A program made the translations under genes and the position numbers. Below, piece after piece: positions 1 through 11,454 of a stretch of DNA of 64,000 nt. The stretch covers positions 632 to 64,631 of the forward strand of contig MNCI01036167.1 in assembly GCA_015680685.1 (NCBI GenBank), read 5' to 3'. A model generated the notes under the pieces. It made no database searches, was not told the origin of the DNA, and saw only the letters and a program-made list of their open reading frames with translations. The stretch's first letter is position 1; each line of letters begins with the position of its first letter. The DNA comes from Gnetum montanum (lineage: Eukaryota; Streptophyta; Gnetopsida; Gnetales; Gnetaceae).

Positions 1-316
1 AAATAACAAATAAATAAACTAAGTGAATGCTGCAATGATGAAGTAATCTCGATCTTTATTTCCGGTCATGTGCGTGTCCAAGTACGGCACACTCGAATAA
101 AGACATCGTACAATCACATTCACCACACTGCGGGCAGACACGGGAAAATTCTAACTCTGGAGGGATCAAACTGCCAGAGCTTTGTTATACTAAAACTGGG
201 ATCTGAAATGAGGGAGAGCCGCCTCTTATTTATAGAAATTGCGGCTGACTGCAATATCACGTACGCGATATCGTGGGGAAGACACAATATCGCGTACACG
301 ATATCGCGGCCCATGA
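1..316 (-). mobile_element. Element A, partial left (3') LTR
   Basis: This stretch matches the inner part of the LTR at 46980-47759 nearly base for base in places, including the GTGAATGCTGCAATGATGAAG block and the GGGAAAAT..CTGGAGGGATCAAACTGCCAGAGC region. It holds an antisense TATA box (ctataaataag on the minus strand near 225-238) preceded by two copies of the GATATCGCGTACGCGATATC-type palindrome. It ends at ccatga (316), equivalent to the CCATCA end of the other LTRs. The window edge cuts its left part. Confidence 0.8.
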
Positions 317-619
317 TACAACGTGGATGCCTTATCGTGGGTGCCTTAAGGTGACCGCCAGCAATATGAGCAATTTCATGTCTCATCAAGTATTGTTTAG
401 GACTTGGCTGATTTTGGCTATGTGTTTTTGATTGCCGACTGTACTTTGTATGATCCTTAGGCAATGTGCTCTTGTGAGAAGAAGAAGAAGACATGATGTC
501 TTGTAGGTGTGCTCATTACCATTATTTAATTTTTCTATTTGATTAACCTTAAGGTTCATTTAGGCTCCCAACGAGGTAAATAATATCCTCTTGTGTCCTA
601 CTTAGCGCACAAACACTTA
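317..619 (-). pseudogene. Element A interior with a short gag-like N-terminal ORF
   Basis: Only about 300 bases separate the two A LTRs. Reading leftward from the primer-binding site there is a leader, then an ATG at 494 followed by a Ser run and a polar, Gln- and Lys-rich peptide. This peptide runs into the left LTR and stops at 120. No gag capsid, zinc knuckle or pol motif is visible, and the polypurine tract seen before the other LTRs is missing. It is best read as an internally deleted, TRIM-like derivative. The peptide itself is not recognised. Confidence 0.5.
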
Positions 620-638
620 GTCCCCGGCAACAGCGCCA
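620..638 (-). other. Primer-binding site of element A (tRNA-Asp type)
   Basis: The minus strand reads TGGCGCTGTTGCCGGGGAC, one base away from the LTR end at 640. Athila/Tat-lineage Ty3 elements of plants use a primer-binding site complementary to the 3' end of tRNA-Asp (TGGCGCCGTTGCCGGGGA), and this differs at one position. It fixes the direction of A (minus) and identifies 640-1636 as its 5' LTR. Confidence 0.85.
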
Positions 639-639
639 A

Positions 640-1636
640 TGATGAGTGACGAGGTACCCCTACACTCAACCATACGAAACGAGCATAGCACCTGTGATCC
701 AGTCGAACTCCATAGACTAAATTCCTATGCACTTCATGGAACACTTAAGGTTAATCATTCGTTGTCTTCCCAGACTTACTTGTAGTTGTCACGGTGTATG
801 GTTAAGTAAGTCCGAGGTATATGATTTTTATAGTCTTTTTATGTTTTTCTCCTATGCTATCGAGGTGAAGGGTTGAGAAGACTAACTAACTCTAACTAAT
901 GAACTAAGTCTAAATTAACTAGCATCAGCATCCATTCCCACTTACCGTACACACTCTGAACTATGCAACCGCGGCTACCAAACGCTAATCATTACTAGGA
1001 TCACCACGCGTAACGCACATGCTCGAAGTGGTCATACTAAGGCACTTAACTAGCCTAAGCATAATGAGAAGCTGATTCCTTGACTAGCCATACACATTTG
1101 TAAATTCTCATAATTAAGTCGTACTCATTCCGCATTCTAGGAGTTGAGGATGAGAGAATCTAATCGCAATGAGCAGTCAATTCCTTGATTAGCCGTACAC
1201 ATTCATAAATGCTCTTAATCAAGTCGTACTCATGCCGTGCTACTACAAGGTAATAAATAATAGGTAGCAAATAACATGTAAGAAATAACAAGTAATAAAT
1301 CCTATTCCATGCACTGCAAGGTTTATCCACAAAGCTTGTCTTTATTGTCATACACAACTTGCGTTTAGGTACAATCTTGCTCGAATAAAGATCCATTCAC
1401 TCTAGGACTCCTACTGCAGGCACATGGAAAATATTCTATCTCTGGAGTGATCAATCTGCCAGAATTTCCCTACTTTTAGCCTAGGATGGGAAATAAGGGG
1501 AGTGCCGCCTCTTATTTATAGATTTGGCAGCGGACTGCGATATCACATACATGATATCGCAGGGGATAACACGATATCGCAAAGGCTACGATATCACGTA
1601 CGCGATATCGCAGCTCGTGCGAATCGCGTCTCATCA
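640..1636 (-). mobile_element. Element A 5' LTR (997 bp)
   Basis: The LTR is bounded by TGATGAGTGAC on the left and GCGTCTCATCA on the right, so TGATG/CATCA-type inverted ends. The minus-strand U3 carries several GATATC..GATATC palindromes (1538-1614) followed by the TATA box TCTATAAATAAG (near 1512-1523). Its closest relative in the window is the LTR at 62513-63306, with shared blocks such as the AATCATTCGTTGTCTTCCCAGACTT region and the GAATAAAGATCC region. It differs from the left A LTR more than expected for one insertion, so A may be old or chimeric. Confidence 0.8.
1538..1614. repeat. GATATC palindrome array in A LTR
   Basis: Three to four imperfect copies of the 20-bp palindrome GATATCGCGTACGCGATATC sit just upstream, in minus-strand sense, of the TATA box. 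These CpG-rich motifs stand out in otherwise CpG-poor DNA and recur in the LTRs near 255-308, 47727-47750 and 63241-63298, and internally at 51165-51235. Confidence 0.85.
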
Positions 1637-2689
1637 CCCAAGAAGGTCATACCTATACAGAATGTTGTTAGGTCACCAAGGATATGACTAAGGAGATTTT
1701 ATTACTTTTATGTGTATCACACCTGTTTCATAGGGTATTATAATGAGTTTTAATTATTATTTTATTATTTACATTTATAAAATATATAAAAATATAATTT
1801 TTTAGCTATGGCAACATGGATTTCTTCATTATCATATGAATTATAATATTTTCATTTATTAAATGCAATAATATACATAAGTAAACTTTACAATTCACAT
1901 TCTTGTTGTCTTTAGTGTTTCAAACTTGTTTGCTACATGCAGCATTAATAGAACTATTGTGGTCTTAGTTAAGGGGGTCGTTATCATTAGCATCATTGTT
2001 GGGGAGGGCCTATTATGAATAGATAGTTTACTTGTATATTCAAGTACTTACATTTTGTGTTTAACATGTGTGTGTTTTTCTTAGTGTTTTACACAGCTCT
2101 AAAGTAATAAATGAGTGGCAAATAATGTTAAAGGTAAGAGGACCTTTAGTAGTAATGGATCAAAAAGGCAAACAATGGTCCAAGTTGTGTTTGAGAATGT
2201 AGTGGATGATTCTCAATCCCAAGTGGTCCTAGTTTATCACTAGAATAGAAAAGGAAGTTGAGGAGATGTGTTGAAATGATTTTTCATGGAAACAACTGAG
2301 GCTACCCAAGTAGGTCTCATGTAGAATTTACCTAATTTCAATCTTCTAGAAAATTTATAGTTTTACTAGGTCTTAGAGTCTAGCAAGAAGAAATATAAGT
2401 ATCATTAAAGAAAAGAAGTCCATGATTGTTTGACTAAAGAGAAGGAGCAACAACATAAGGTCCTTGCGAATAAACACTTAAATAATGATAAGTAAATTCC
2501 TAATCTAAAGGGCAAGAAGAAGATTTCTCATAAGGGTCTTTGGTAGCACAACTATGAAGATAAAGGAGGATCTAGTGGCAACAACCACTTTCACAGTTTC
2601 AATATCTACATCTCACTGGAGAGAGGGGTGATGAGAGTGCTTCCCTATTCAATTGAAGAGATTACTAAGAGTTGAATGAGTTTGTCTAC
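1637..2689. other. No gene seen; AT-rich, possible old gag leader
   Basis: The stretch is AT-rich with no open frame of note. From about 2100 the plus strand begins to look like the untranslated or extreme N-terminal part of the gag relic that follows, but stops are too frequent to define it. Confidence 0.4.
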
Positions 2690-4254
2690 ATTTCAAGTGA
2701 GTATGTTGGTGCTAGAAAAATCAAACACATTAACATGGTAGATGCACCATCTTATTGGGGATGTACCAGTGATGATCCTTAGCTTTATTTACAAGCATTT
2801 GATAATGCTTTCTACTTATAGGGGATCATCAGTGGTTCACAAAAGTTGCAGTTCTCCCCACACATTCATTAAACATGTTAAGATCTAGTACAAATCATTT
2901 CTTATTAGGTTAATTTAATTATGAATAAACATGATTCATGTGTTCTATGCTAAATTTCAAACCTATGTCCATATTATAACATTCGAAAGGAGATGGTTGT
3001 ATGGAAGCAAAAACCTTATGAAATTTTGGATGAGACTTTGAAGAGGTACATGAAAATTTTTCATTGATATTCAAATCATGGATTCTTCCAACATGACTAG
3101 TTAATGCACATTGTGAAGGGCCTAAAGCAAGAGATCAAAGAACATATTAATATGCACATAATGGGCCAAGTATATAAACATTTTGTGGTCCAAATCAAGG
3201 TACTAATAGTCACTATTATAGGAATCAAAAGTGGGTGGTAAAAGAGACAAAATGTAGAGAAGAATAATTGTGATTCACAATGAGTGAAAATAATCAAGAA
3301 TCTTGAACGTAAATCTAAACCTTCTAATGTAATTGAGGTCCTAGTGCATGGCCAAGTAAGAACCAAAAGGCCTTGATAGATCTAGCCCACAACATGAACT
3401 ATGTGTGGGAAGTAATGAATGTAAAGATAATAACTACTCTCAAAGATATTGAGGGTAAGGTTGTTGATGCTGTGGTGAAATCTATTGCTTCTTCTAATCA
3501 TAAGAAGAAAGATGCTAGTAAGGGCAAGGCAAAAGTTTCTTCATTCAAGCATGCTAAACTAGAAAAAGACACATCATCTTTTGATGATGAAGGTTCTTGT
3601 GATTATTTTGTGAACCTTCATGACTTATATTGTTGCTTGACCATGGCCCACATGATTGTTAAGATCAAATGAGCTAGTATGCATTTGAATCCCTAGTTTA
3701 TCAAAAAACAAACAAAAAGGATGTATTATCCAATTAAATCTTATTATTTGGATGGTGCATATCTATAACCTATACAACAATTCCAATAGTGTCAAGCTTG
3801 AAATCCATAGGGTACTACCTTGTGAAACCAACCTACTCTAGTGCAATAACATCATATGCTTCCTGCTAATTCATACTTTCAAGATATTTAACAAGGTACT
3901 TATCAAAATCCTTAGATGATATGTACCTACTTGTGCTTGGATCTCCTAATGCATAGCCTCATCAATAACAATTCAACCACTTATCCTTACTTTCTTCCAT
4001 AATCTAGGGAGGAATACAAAGCCAACCCTAGCCAAGGGAATCAAAGTTTTACGATGTTGCCTAGTATCCTAATTCCTTAGTTATCTATGTAGTTGGACAA
4101 TATTATCAATACCTACAATCCTAGCTATGGGATGAAGAAGTTACTCTCATGAACATAAATATTTCCATAAGCATAGAAGAGCACATCGTGAGGCTTCATC
4201 AATTAGTACTTCTTCATCAGATGAAGATGGAAAGGTTGTACTAAGCAAAGGTAA
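2690..4254 (+). pseudogene. Relic gag of an older LTR retrotransposon
   Basis: The plus strand, read through stops, gives a capsid-type gag. It has a segment around DDPxLYLQAFDNAFYL (2770-2820), a Lys-rich EILDETLKRYMKIFH helix (3020-3065) and GLKQEIKEHINMHIMGQV (near 3118-3170), which matches the 'GLKPEIKxHI' part of plant Ty3 gag. A 99-aa open piece at 3373-3672 is Lys/Ser-rich and probably gag tail. In-frame TAG and TAA codons are frequent. The relic is cut by the 5' LTR of element B at 4255, and I did not find its pol or LTRs. The capsid differs from those of B and F, so it belongs to another family. Confidence 0.55.
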
Positions 4255-5146
4255 TGATGCATCAATAAGATGACTATGTCAACACATGCCCATTGATGCA
4301 ACCCCATTGATGTATTCCCATTGATTTATCCTAGGATGTATTGATGCAGATACATCAATGCTAACATAGATTTCACCTATATAAATGTGCACACCCCTCG
4401 CATTTATCACATCTTTTGATCATTTCCCTAGCCAAAATTTTACAGTTTCTTTTCATAGAAGTTAGAATATTTTTCCTCTAAGTGCCTACTGTATGGATTC
4501 AAGTGATTGTATGACATTTTATTTGAGTGTATTGGTACTTGAACACATTTTCATGAAAGGAAATAAAATCAAGATTTCTTCTATCCATTGTAGCACTTGG
4601 ATTAACATAACTTTACTTTTAGTAGTTTAGTTTACATGCAATTTCCTTTCCTATTATTAAGTAATTAATATTATAGTTTGTAAGCAATGTGAGTATGACC
4701 ACTTCAAGCATAATATATTAATGCTCGGTAATTCTAATAGTGAATACTTGGTACACCCCATAGTATTTACTTGGTAATTCAACAATGTTAATATACTTTC
4801 AAGATGCATGCAAAAAGTGGGAATAGATACTCTACATTAGGCTAGCTAGTTAATAAAGTATTTAATTAGTTAGTTGATTTAAATATTCAATCTTTATTCA
4901 TTTAATCATCTAGCAAGCAGGAAAAATAATAAAAAGCAAAAAAGTAAGCATATTATGCCTCAACCACAATTAACCCTATACATTGATTAACACAAGTGTG
5001 GATTGGAAGATAGCAAGTCACAACTACATAATTCACCATCTAGGAATATCGACCACTTAGGTAAAAAAGTCCATGAAGTTTGATGAGTCATGCGTATGTG
5101 CTAGTAATTCCTATCATTAGGTATAGGGACTTAGTTTAGCTAAGTG
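4255..5146 (+). mobile_element. Element B 5' LTR
   Basis: It aligns along its length to 16450-17335. The left end TGATGCATCAATAAGATGAC matches the 3' copy, while the right end has decayed and is placed by alignment. U3 holds repeated CATTGATGCA / CATTGATGTA motifs (4290-4350) and then the TATA box CTATATAAATGTGCACA at 4377. The downstream half is AT-rich, with a gagtgcattggtacttg-type R/U5 segment. Confidence 0.8.
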
Positions 5147-7630
5147 CACTAAATATTAGTAGGTAGTGACTTGATACAAAGTTGTTGTAGGGAAAATATA
5201 ATGAATCATATTTTAGATATAATAATAATAATTTATTAGTGCACACTTTATCCAAACTACTAAATGTTTTCTTGTTGCAAGAATGATTCATTGCCACATG
5301 TCAATAATTCCAATTAGTAGCATGATAGAACAAAAAGGACAACCAATGAAAAATCTTAATAGTTGAAAGTGATCTATGTACATTCAAATCCTTACTACTT
5401 GAATTTCACTTTCATTTTTTCATCAAGATGAACATCCACATGGGAGGAATATAAAAGACAACATTTTGTTACCTCCTAATTGGTCTATTCCTACAATGTT
5501 GATGGTCAATCTGATGAAGTTGTGTATAAAATCATCAAGCCCATAGTATTAGGTAACAAACCATACCTCCAAATATTATCAGCTAATAGATGTCCATATC
5601 AGTAAAGATTGATGCATGAAGACATGCTATGAAGCCTCTAAAGGCAAAAAAGTATTGTTACCATTGTTTCCACAATCACAAAATGAGGATTCTAAATTCT
5701 TCTCAAGGTAATCTCAACATCAAGATTCTCCTCCTTTCAGTGAGGAAGACACACTTCACTAATTATTGCAATCAACCCTAGAGAATAACTAGGGTAAGGG
5801 GAGGATAGTGTCCAAATCTAGGTGAAATTCAAGAAAAATGTCTCCTAGTCATTTATCAAAAGAAAAAGAAAAAGAAAAGAAGAAAGAACAATCAAAGGAC
5901 CATAGGAGAAGGACCAATAGGCACCACTCTCCTTGACCTCCATCTTTATCATCCTACTCGTTGTCAAACTCTAACAGGAGGAACCATTGCTAAGACTGAA
6001 GAAGTAATGATCTAGACTAAGATGAAGATGATCAAAAATCCCATTGTAGTAACAAGAAAAGAAAGCATAGTCAAATACAAGAGGAAAAGGAGCATCATTA
6101 GGAATGAAGGTACAATAGGTCACATTATAGGAGACATGGCCATGATAGGATCCACCATGAATGTAATGACTATAATGAACAATTGCTTGCTACAAGGAAC
6201 ATGCTCAATATTTTATAAGTACTTCAAATTTCTACCAAGCATTAAAGGAATAGAAAAATTAAATGGCTTAATATGAATAATATTCCTACATTTGAAGGAG
6301 GGTACAATGTTAATTCATAGTAACATTTACAAGTCTTCCATGATGCCTTTTCCTTATAAAACACTAAAAATGAGTGGCAAAAGCTCAAGTTATCCCTAAG
6401 GATACTTATCAAAGAAGCTAAAATTTGGTACCAATTCTTGTAGCCAAAATCCATTTGTAGATAAAGTACAATGCTGAAGCTATTCATTGATAAATAACAC
6501 ACATACTCCATTGTGTTCAACTTGAGAAAAAAATCGAAGGATGGAAATAAGGCAATCATGAATCCTTGGATGTAGCCTTGGGTTGGTATTGCTTTCTTTA
6601 ACACTGATGCCCAGGCCATGGATTTTCTCAAAGAGAGTAGCTTTTCCACAAAGCAAATGGGCTCTGAAACAAAAGTAGAGAAACTCTTGGAGTCTACATC
6701 TAAGGAAGACTTTCAAAAATGAGAGCCCATTGAATTCAAAGGCTAATTAATCAAGTGACAAAATAAGAAGGAGAGCCAAAAAAGTGAGAAAGTGTAAAGA
6801 AATATAATAGGGACTCCTCCATCTAAAAAAGGAAGATATATTTCTATGATTTAGAGGAGGAAGCACCACTAGATGAAGTGGTGTAAATGAAAATTTTTCC
6901 AATTTGGAAATCTATTATAGAAATATTGGCTAAGGTAGAAAAAATGTGGAGAAAATGGAGTAAGGGAATAAAGATAGAGATGGAAGAAAGAGGAAAGATA
7001 CATGCAAGGACTACTATCAGTAAACAGGTAAGGATGTAGTGGTTAATGAGGTTGCAAATTTATAAATAAATGAAGATGGATGTAACATATGCTAATATGA
7101 ACATCCCAAGGGATGTTTTCCTATAATGTCACATTTGCAAGAATTTGGGATGTATACTTTAAATATAAAATTGGTGAAAAGACAACCACCCATGAGATTG
7201 CCTTGACCATGAGGTAATTATCGATAGCAGTTCCACTCACCATGGTATTACCCAAGTGGAGTGCCACCTCAACCTCAAGAGTAGTATTAGCAATGGCAAA
7301 ATCCATAGTTGTAGGGATTGGCATCACCATGGTAGCAATATCCTTACCGATAGCCAGACCCATATGGATACTATGTCCAACAACCTATATCTCATCATGG
7401 CTTTGCAAGCCATACTCCATTCTCCCATCACTCCTATCCCCTAGAATATGATAAAACACATACTTCGCAAAATGAGTCATCTTCCACTTATCCTTCTCTA
7501 TATCCACCAACTCATTCTACACCCTCTAATACTACTCCCTTACCACTTGCACCACCTATGCAAGTGGAAATTCCATTGTAGCCTCAACAACAAAATGCAA
7601 CAAGGATCATGAATATAGCCAGATGACCAC
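5147..7630 (+). pseudogene. Element B gag (decayed)
   Basis: This is the structural polyprotein that would form the retrotransposon capsid. Read through stops, it begins with a Lys/Glu- and Arg/Ser-rich segment (5850-6090). The capsid follows, with IPTFEGGYNV (near 6285), NEWQKLKLSLRILIKEAKIWYQF (6370-6440) and, after a gap, a nucleocapsid knuckle CNICxYEHPKGC at 7081-7113. A Pro/Gln/Tyr-rich tail runs to 7600. The capsid block and the knuckle match element F gag (SGGY..., NEWQKLNL..., CNICLYDHPMGQC), so B and F share one gag family. The knuckle spacing is shorter than the usual CX2CX4HX4C. There are many TAG/TAA stops, and the open frames on the minus strand here are shadows. Confidence 0.7.
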
Positions 7631-7639
7631 TTAAGTGGT

Positions 7640-8290
7640 TCTAGGAATAAGCCTCAAAAGAGGGATTTCTTTAGATCTAGTAGTCCTCTTAAACTCTTCC
7701 AAACATCTATGGTTGATAATCCTACATCAATTTCTCCTAAATTTATCATTAAGTAACGTTCAAATAAAAAGTCTCCAAATGTTCATACTTTCATGTTGAT
7801 TCATGTGGTTACAGATTGATTCAAGGTAGGACACCTTCCTAGGAACTAATTTGATCCTATGAGTTCCTTAATTTATTTGCTAATTGCAAGAAATAATCCA
7901 TGCAAGGCTTTACTATACTCAAGTTCTAGAATGAACTTAATTTCTCAATAAATGTATAAGACTTGGAACTTACCTTCACTCAAGAAATGCAATCTTAGAC
8001 TAAAGCTTGTAGATTAATCCATCATTATTCCTTTGGGATTGGTGAAGGATATAATAATCATCATTTATGGTTGGTCATATCTAGCAGATTTGTTGGTGAT
8101 CCATGTGAATAACTATAATAGGGACTTTCCTATTACCATGGGAAGGGATTAACTCAGCACAATTGATGGCAAGATAGGGATCAAAGATGTTTTCTTGGAA
8201 ATCTCTAATGAAAATGACTTTGGAAAGATAGAGAAGAAGTGAGTCCCATGCATCGCATATAGTGACATAAGGAGCCATTTTGTGCAAAAG
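7640..8290 (+). pseudogene. Element B aspartic protease (decayed)
   Basis: Retropepsin-like protease that would cut the polyprotein. The plus strand reads SSSRMNLIS (about 7920), LKKCNLRLKLVD, IIPLGLVKDI, a Trp-Ser-Tyr-x-ADLLVI block and PITMGRD followed by LSTIDGKIGIKD (8130-8190). This is the order seen in Athila/Tat proteases, where an active-site D-S/T-G begins the first of these blocks and ILGRD ends the last. Here the active-site aspartate position reads Ser (SSS), so the enzyme is dead even apart from its stops. Confidence 0.7.
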
Positions 8291-8799
8291 ATATGGGTCA
8301 TGAAAAGTACATCCATTACAACATGCAATAAGTGTGTCAAAACATCAACTATTTAGAGGTGCCTATATGCAGTAGTCACAACACAAGAAGGTACCCAATG
8401 GCTGACAGAAAATGATAGATTTGATTCAATAATATGCATGGAACCAATAAAGCTCTTCACAAGTGCCTATATTAATAACATGAAAAAAATGGAATATATT
8501 CATAACTAACTCTTCCACAAAGAAGCAGAAATGGATTGGGGAGAGTTGAAAATCCTTTATTATTTTAAGAGCCCCTTGAATTCAAGACTTTATTGGCAAC
8601 ATTGAAATATATTTTTCTTGATAATGATAAGTTGGTAATTATTAATGTCAATCTCATCAAAGAATAGAAAAGGAAGCTGCTAAAAGTTATTAAAAAATGA
8701 CCATCATATTTTTCCTAGTGATATCCTGAATTGATTGAAATAGATACATGCATATGCTAGCACTGAATCTATATAGACCCCTCTATCAAGCCAAGGAGA

Positions 8800-9480
8800 C
8801 AGCTGCAGAGGAGACTAAATCCAAAGATTAAGCAAGTTGTTAAAGATGAAGTTGAACAACTTCCTAAGGAAGGATTCATATATCCTGTAGCTAATAGTGA
8901 GTGGATGAGTTCACTCATTATTATACCAAAAAAGAAGGAAAATGAAGGATCTGTATAGACTTAAGGCTATTGAATATGGCTACATTTAAAGAACATTTTT
9001 CATTGCCATTTGTGGGCCAAGTATTGGATATAATTACAAGACACAATTGCTACATTTTCTAGATGGTTATAGTGGCTATAACCAAATTCAAATAGCACTA
9101 GAAAACTAGTCCAAGACAACTTTCACAAGTCCCTAGGGATCCTTTTGCATATAAACAGATATCCTTTGGCCTTTGTAATGCTCCTATAACTTTTCAACAC
9201 CTAGTATTAAGCTTATTTTAGTAGCAAATTGGTAGTGGTATTGAAGTCTTTAAGGATGACTTCTCCACCTATGGTACCAACTTTGAATAAGCATTGGACC
9301 ATCTAGAACAGGTGCTAAAACATTTTGTAAGAATAAACCTATGGTTTAATTAGAAAAAGAGCCACTTGATGGTCCAATATAGCATTGTCTTGGGGCACCA
9401 AATTTCAAAAAAAAGGATTAAAGTGGAGCCTTAAAAAGTAAGGATCATCTAAGGAATAACTAGGTAGCCTTAAATGGTAA
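8800..9480 (+). pseudogene. Element B reverse transcriptase (decayed)
   Basis: RT of the Ty3 type. Visible in order: RRLNPKIKQVVKDEVEQL (8809), EGFIYPVANSEWMSSLIIIPKK (8870-8935), ICIDLRLLNMATFKEHFSLPF after a frameshift, FLDGYSGYNQIQIA with the first catalytic Asp (near 9058), ISFGLCNAP (9165-9185) and VFKDDFS at 9246-9266. Here the residue before the catalytic DD pair is Lys instead of the Met usual in this lineage. LGHQISKKRIKVEP (about 9390-9430) closes the thumb. Stops fall mostly where Gln or Trp is expected. Confidence 0.85.
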
Positions 9481-9659
9481 AAGATTTAAGGTCATTCCTT
9501 CATCATACTGGTTACTACAAGTGCTTCATAGAGAATTTCTCTAAAATTTCCAAACCACTAGTAGAGCTTACAAAGAAAGATGCAGTCTTCAACTAGATCA
9601 AGGATTGTGAGCAAGCATTCCAGAAAATAAAGCAAAAGCTCATAGAAACTCCAATTCTA

Positions 9660-10040
9660 CGTGTCCCAAATTAGTCCAATCCATTTCACATAATGATAGA
9701 TGCATCTAACTATGCATTGGGAGTGATACTTATACAAATGGATGATTAGAAATGTCGATATTACATCCATTATGTAAGAAAAAGCATTGTGGGTGCATAA
9801 CTTAACTACACCACCTCTTAGAAAGAACTCATGGCAGTGGTGTATGCCTTGAAAAAATTTAGGCACTACATGCTTGGATACAAAATTTTTATGTATACTA
9901 ATCACAATGTAATTTGTTTGCTAATGAACAAGCTAGAGGTTATTCCTCATGTTATATGATGGTTGGTGATTTTACAGGAATTTGGCCTTACCATGGTGGA
10001 CAGGAAAGAAACCAAGAAGATAGTACTTAATCATTTATCT
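9660..10040 (+). pseudogene. Element B RNase H (decayed)
   Basis: The RNase H domain that would remove the RNA strand during reverse transcription. IMIDASNYALGVIL at 9685-9735 holds the first catalytic Asp. It is followed by NYTTS, KELMAVVYALKKFRHYML (9826-9870), with the catalytic-region Glu, and FMYTNHNVICLLMNK (9890-9930), where the usual Asp of YTDH reads Asn. In-frame TAA, TAG and TGA occur at A-x-LNYTT, S-x-KEL and VI-x-WL. Confidence 0.8.
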
Positions 10041-10309
10041 TAGTTAAGAGTCCTTATCTGATCAATTTCTAGATGAACTTCCTTTTGCTAAATCCATCAA
10101 AGTTTAAGGACCAAAGATTACTAATTGGTATGGTGAGATTCTCTCCTATCTTCTCACAAAAGAGACTTCCATGAAATGGGATAATAAAAAGAAACAAAAG
10201 TTTCTTTACTAGGTCAAGCATTACATGGAGATCTAAGGTAGCCTCTACAAGGTTTGTGCCAATGTCCTAGTTTGATGGTGTGTGCCTAAAGTAGATTAGT
10301 TGTAGATCC

Positions 10310-11290
10310 TCTAGGATGCTCATGAAGGTCCTTCTTAGGGCCACTACATTGGAAGGAGGACATGTACATAGATTCTCATGGTAGGATACTTTTGGCTAAT
10401 TATCTTTAGAGATGCTCATCATTTCTCTTGTTCATACAAACAATGTCAACAAGATGGAGTAGTGAATGTATAAATGGAAGGACCCAATAGTAGAATCAAC
10501 CACTAGAGCCTTTCGACCTTTGGAGAACTAACTTCATTGAATCCATCACTTCCATGTCAAATGGGAAGGCCTACATCATAGTTGCTATTGACTATTACAC
10601 CAAATGGGTTAGAGCTACAATTGTATCTGATCATAAATCTACCATTGTAGCTCAATTTGTATAATAATGTGTGGTAAATAGGTTTTATGTGCCTAGAGCA
10701 CTAATTTCCAATAATGAAACACATTTCACAAGGTCTATTTTTCCAAAATTGATGCAATGCTTGGGATGCAACATAAACTGATAACCCCCTATTATCCCCA
10801 AGCCAATGGTTAAGCTGAGATCACCAATAGGGAGATCACTAGAATTATAATATAAACTATTAGTAGATATAGGAAGAACTAGAGTACCAAACTTAATTAT
10901 GCTTTTTGGCATATTGTTCAACCTAGAAACTTCCTATAGGCTACTCTCCCTATGAGTTAGTGTACAAAAAGATACCCAAACTTCCAATCTAAGTCAAACT
11001 TCATACACTCACAATCACTTGTGAGCTTAACCTAGATATTAATCTAGCCCACAAAGAACATCTTATGACACTCAATCTACTAGATGAAAACTAAAGGATA
11101 GCCTTAATGATGAATGAAGTACATAAGGCACACAACAAACAACATCATGATTCATGGATAAGAAAAGTTACATTTCAACCTAGAGATAAGGTTCTTTATT
11201 GGAATCCTATGCATGTGCCTAAGCAACTAAGTTTCAAATGTTATGAGAAGGATCTTACATCATTCATTCTACTTTTTCTTCTGGTACCAT
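10310..11290 (+). pseudogene. Element B integrase (decayed)
   Basis: Integrase that would join the cDNA to host DNA. The zinc-binding part is visible near 10340-10450 (GGHY, then a Cys..Cys-Gln-Gln-Asp-Gly segment). The core follows: GKAYIIVAIDYYTKWV (10564-10610), VPRALISNNETHFTRSIF (10687-10745) and ITPYYPQANG..AEITNREI (10775-10835). The second catalytic Asp (family ISDN) reads Asn, and the first (family W-G-x-D-F) also reads Asn, both as G-to-A changes. The C-terminal part (11107-11290) is open for 61 codons. The frame shifts several times. Confidence 0.8.
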
Positions 11291-11441
11291 GACAATTTAC
11301 CACCCAACTAGCCCTCCAAAATACCTATTAGTCAACATGCAGGAACTTAAGTCATTTTTGGAATCCCAAGTAACCAACAACACTAACACCTCTTCACAAG
11401 AAAAAGAATGCTCTATTTTTCAAATCCCCTTCTCTCAACTT

Positions 11442-11454
11442 AGTCATGGGGGAG
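11442..11454 (+). promoter_or_regulatory. Internal polypurine-tract-like motif in B
   Basis: AGTCATGGGGGAG lies about 150 bases past the end of pol. It repeats the first 11 bases of the 3' polypurine tract AGTCATGGGGGTA at 16437. A motif in the same position relative to ORF3 is present in element F (50960-50972, minus). It could be a central polypurine tract or a leftover of an older junction. Confidence 0.5.

Noticed and set aside
6242-6716. Two long frames on the minus strand
   Set aside because: They lie opposite the element B gag capsid, whose plus-strand motifs (NEWQKLKL, AKIWYQF) are recognisable.
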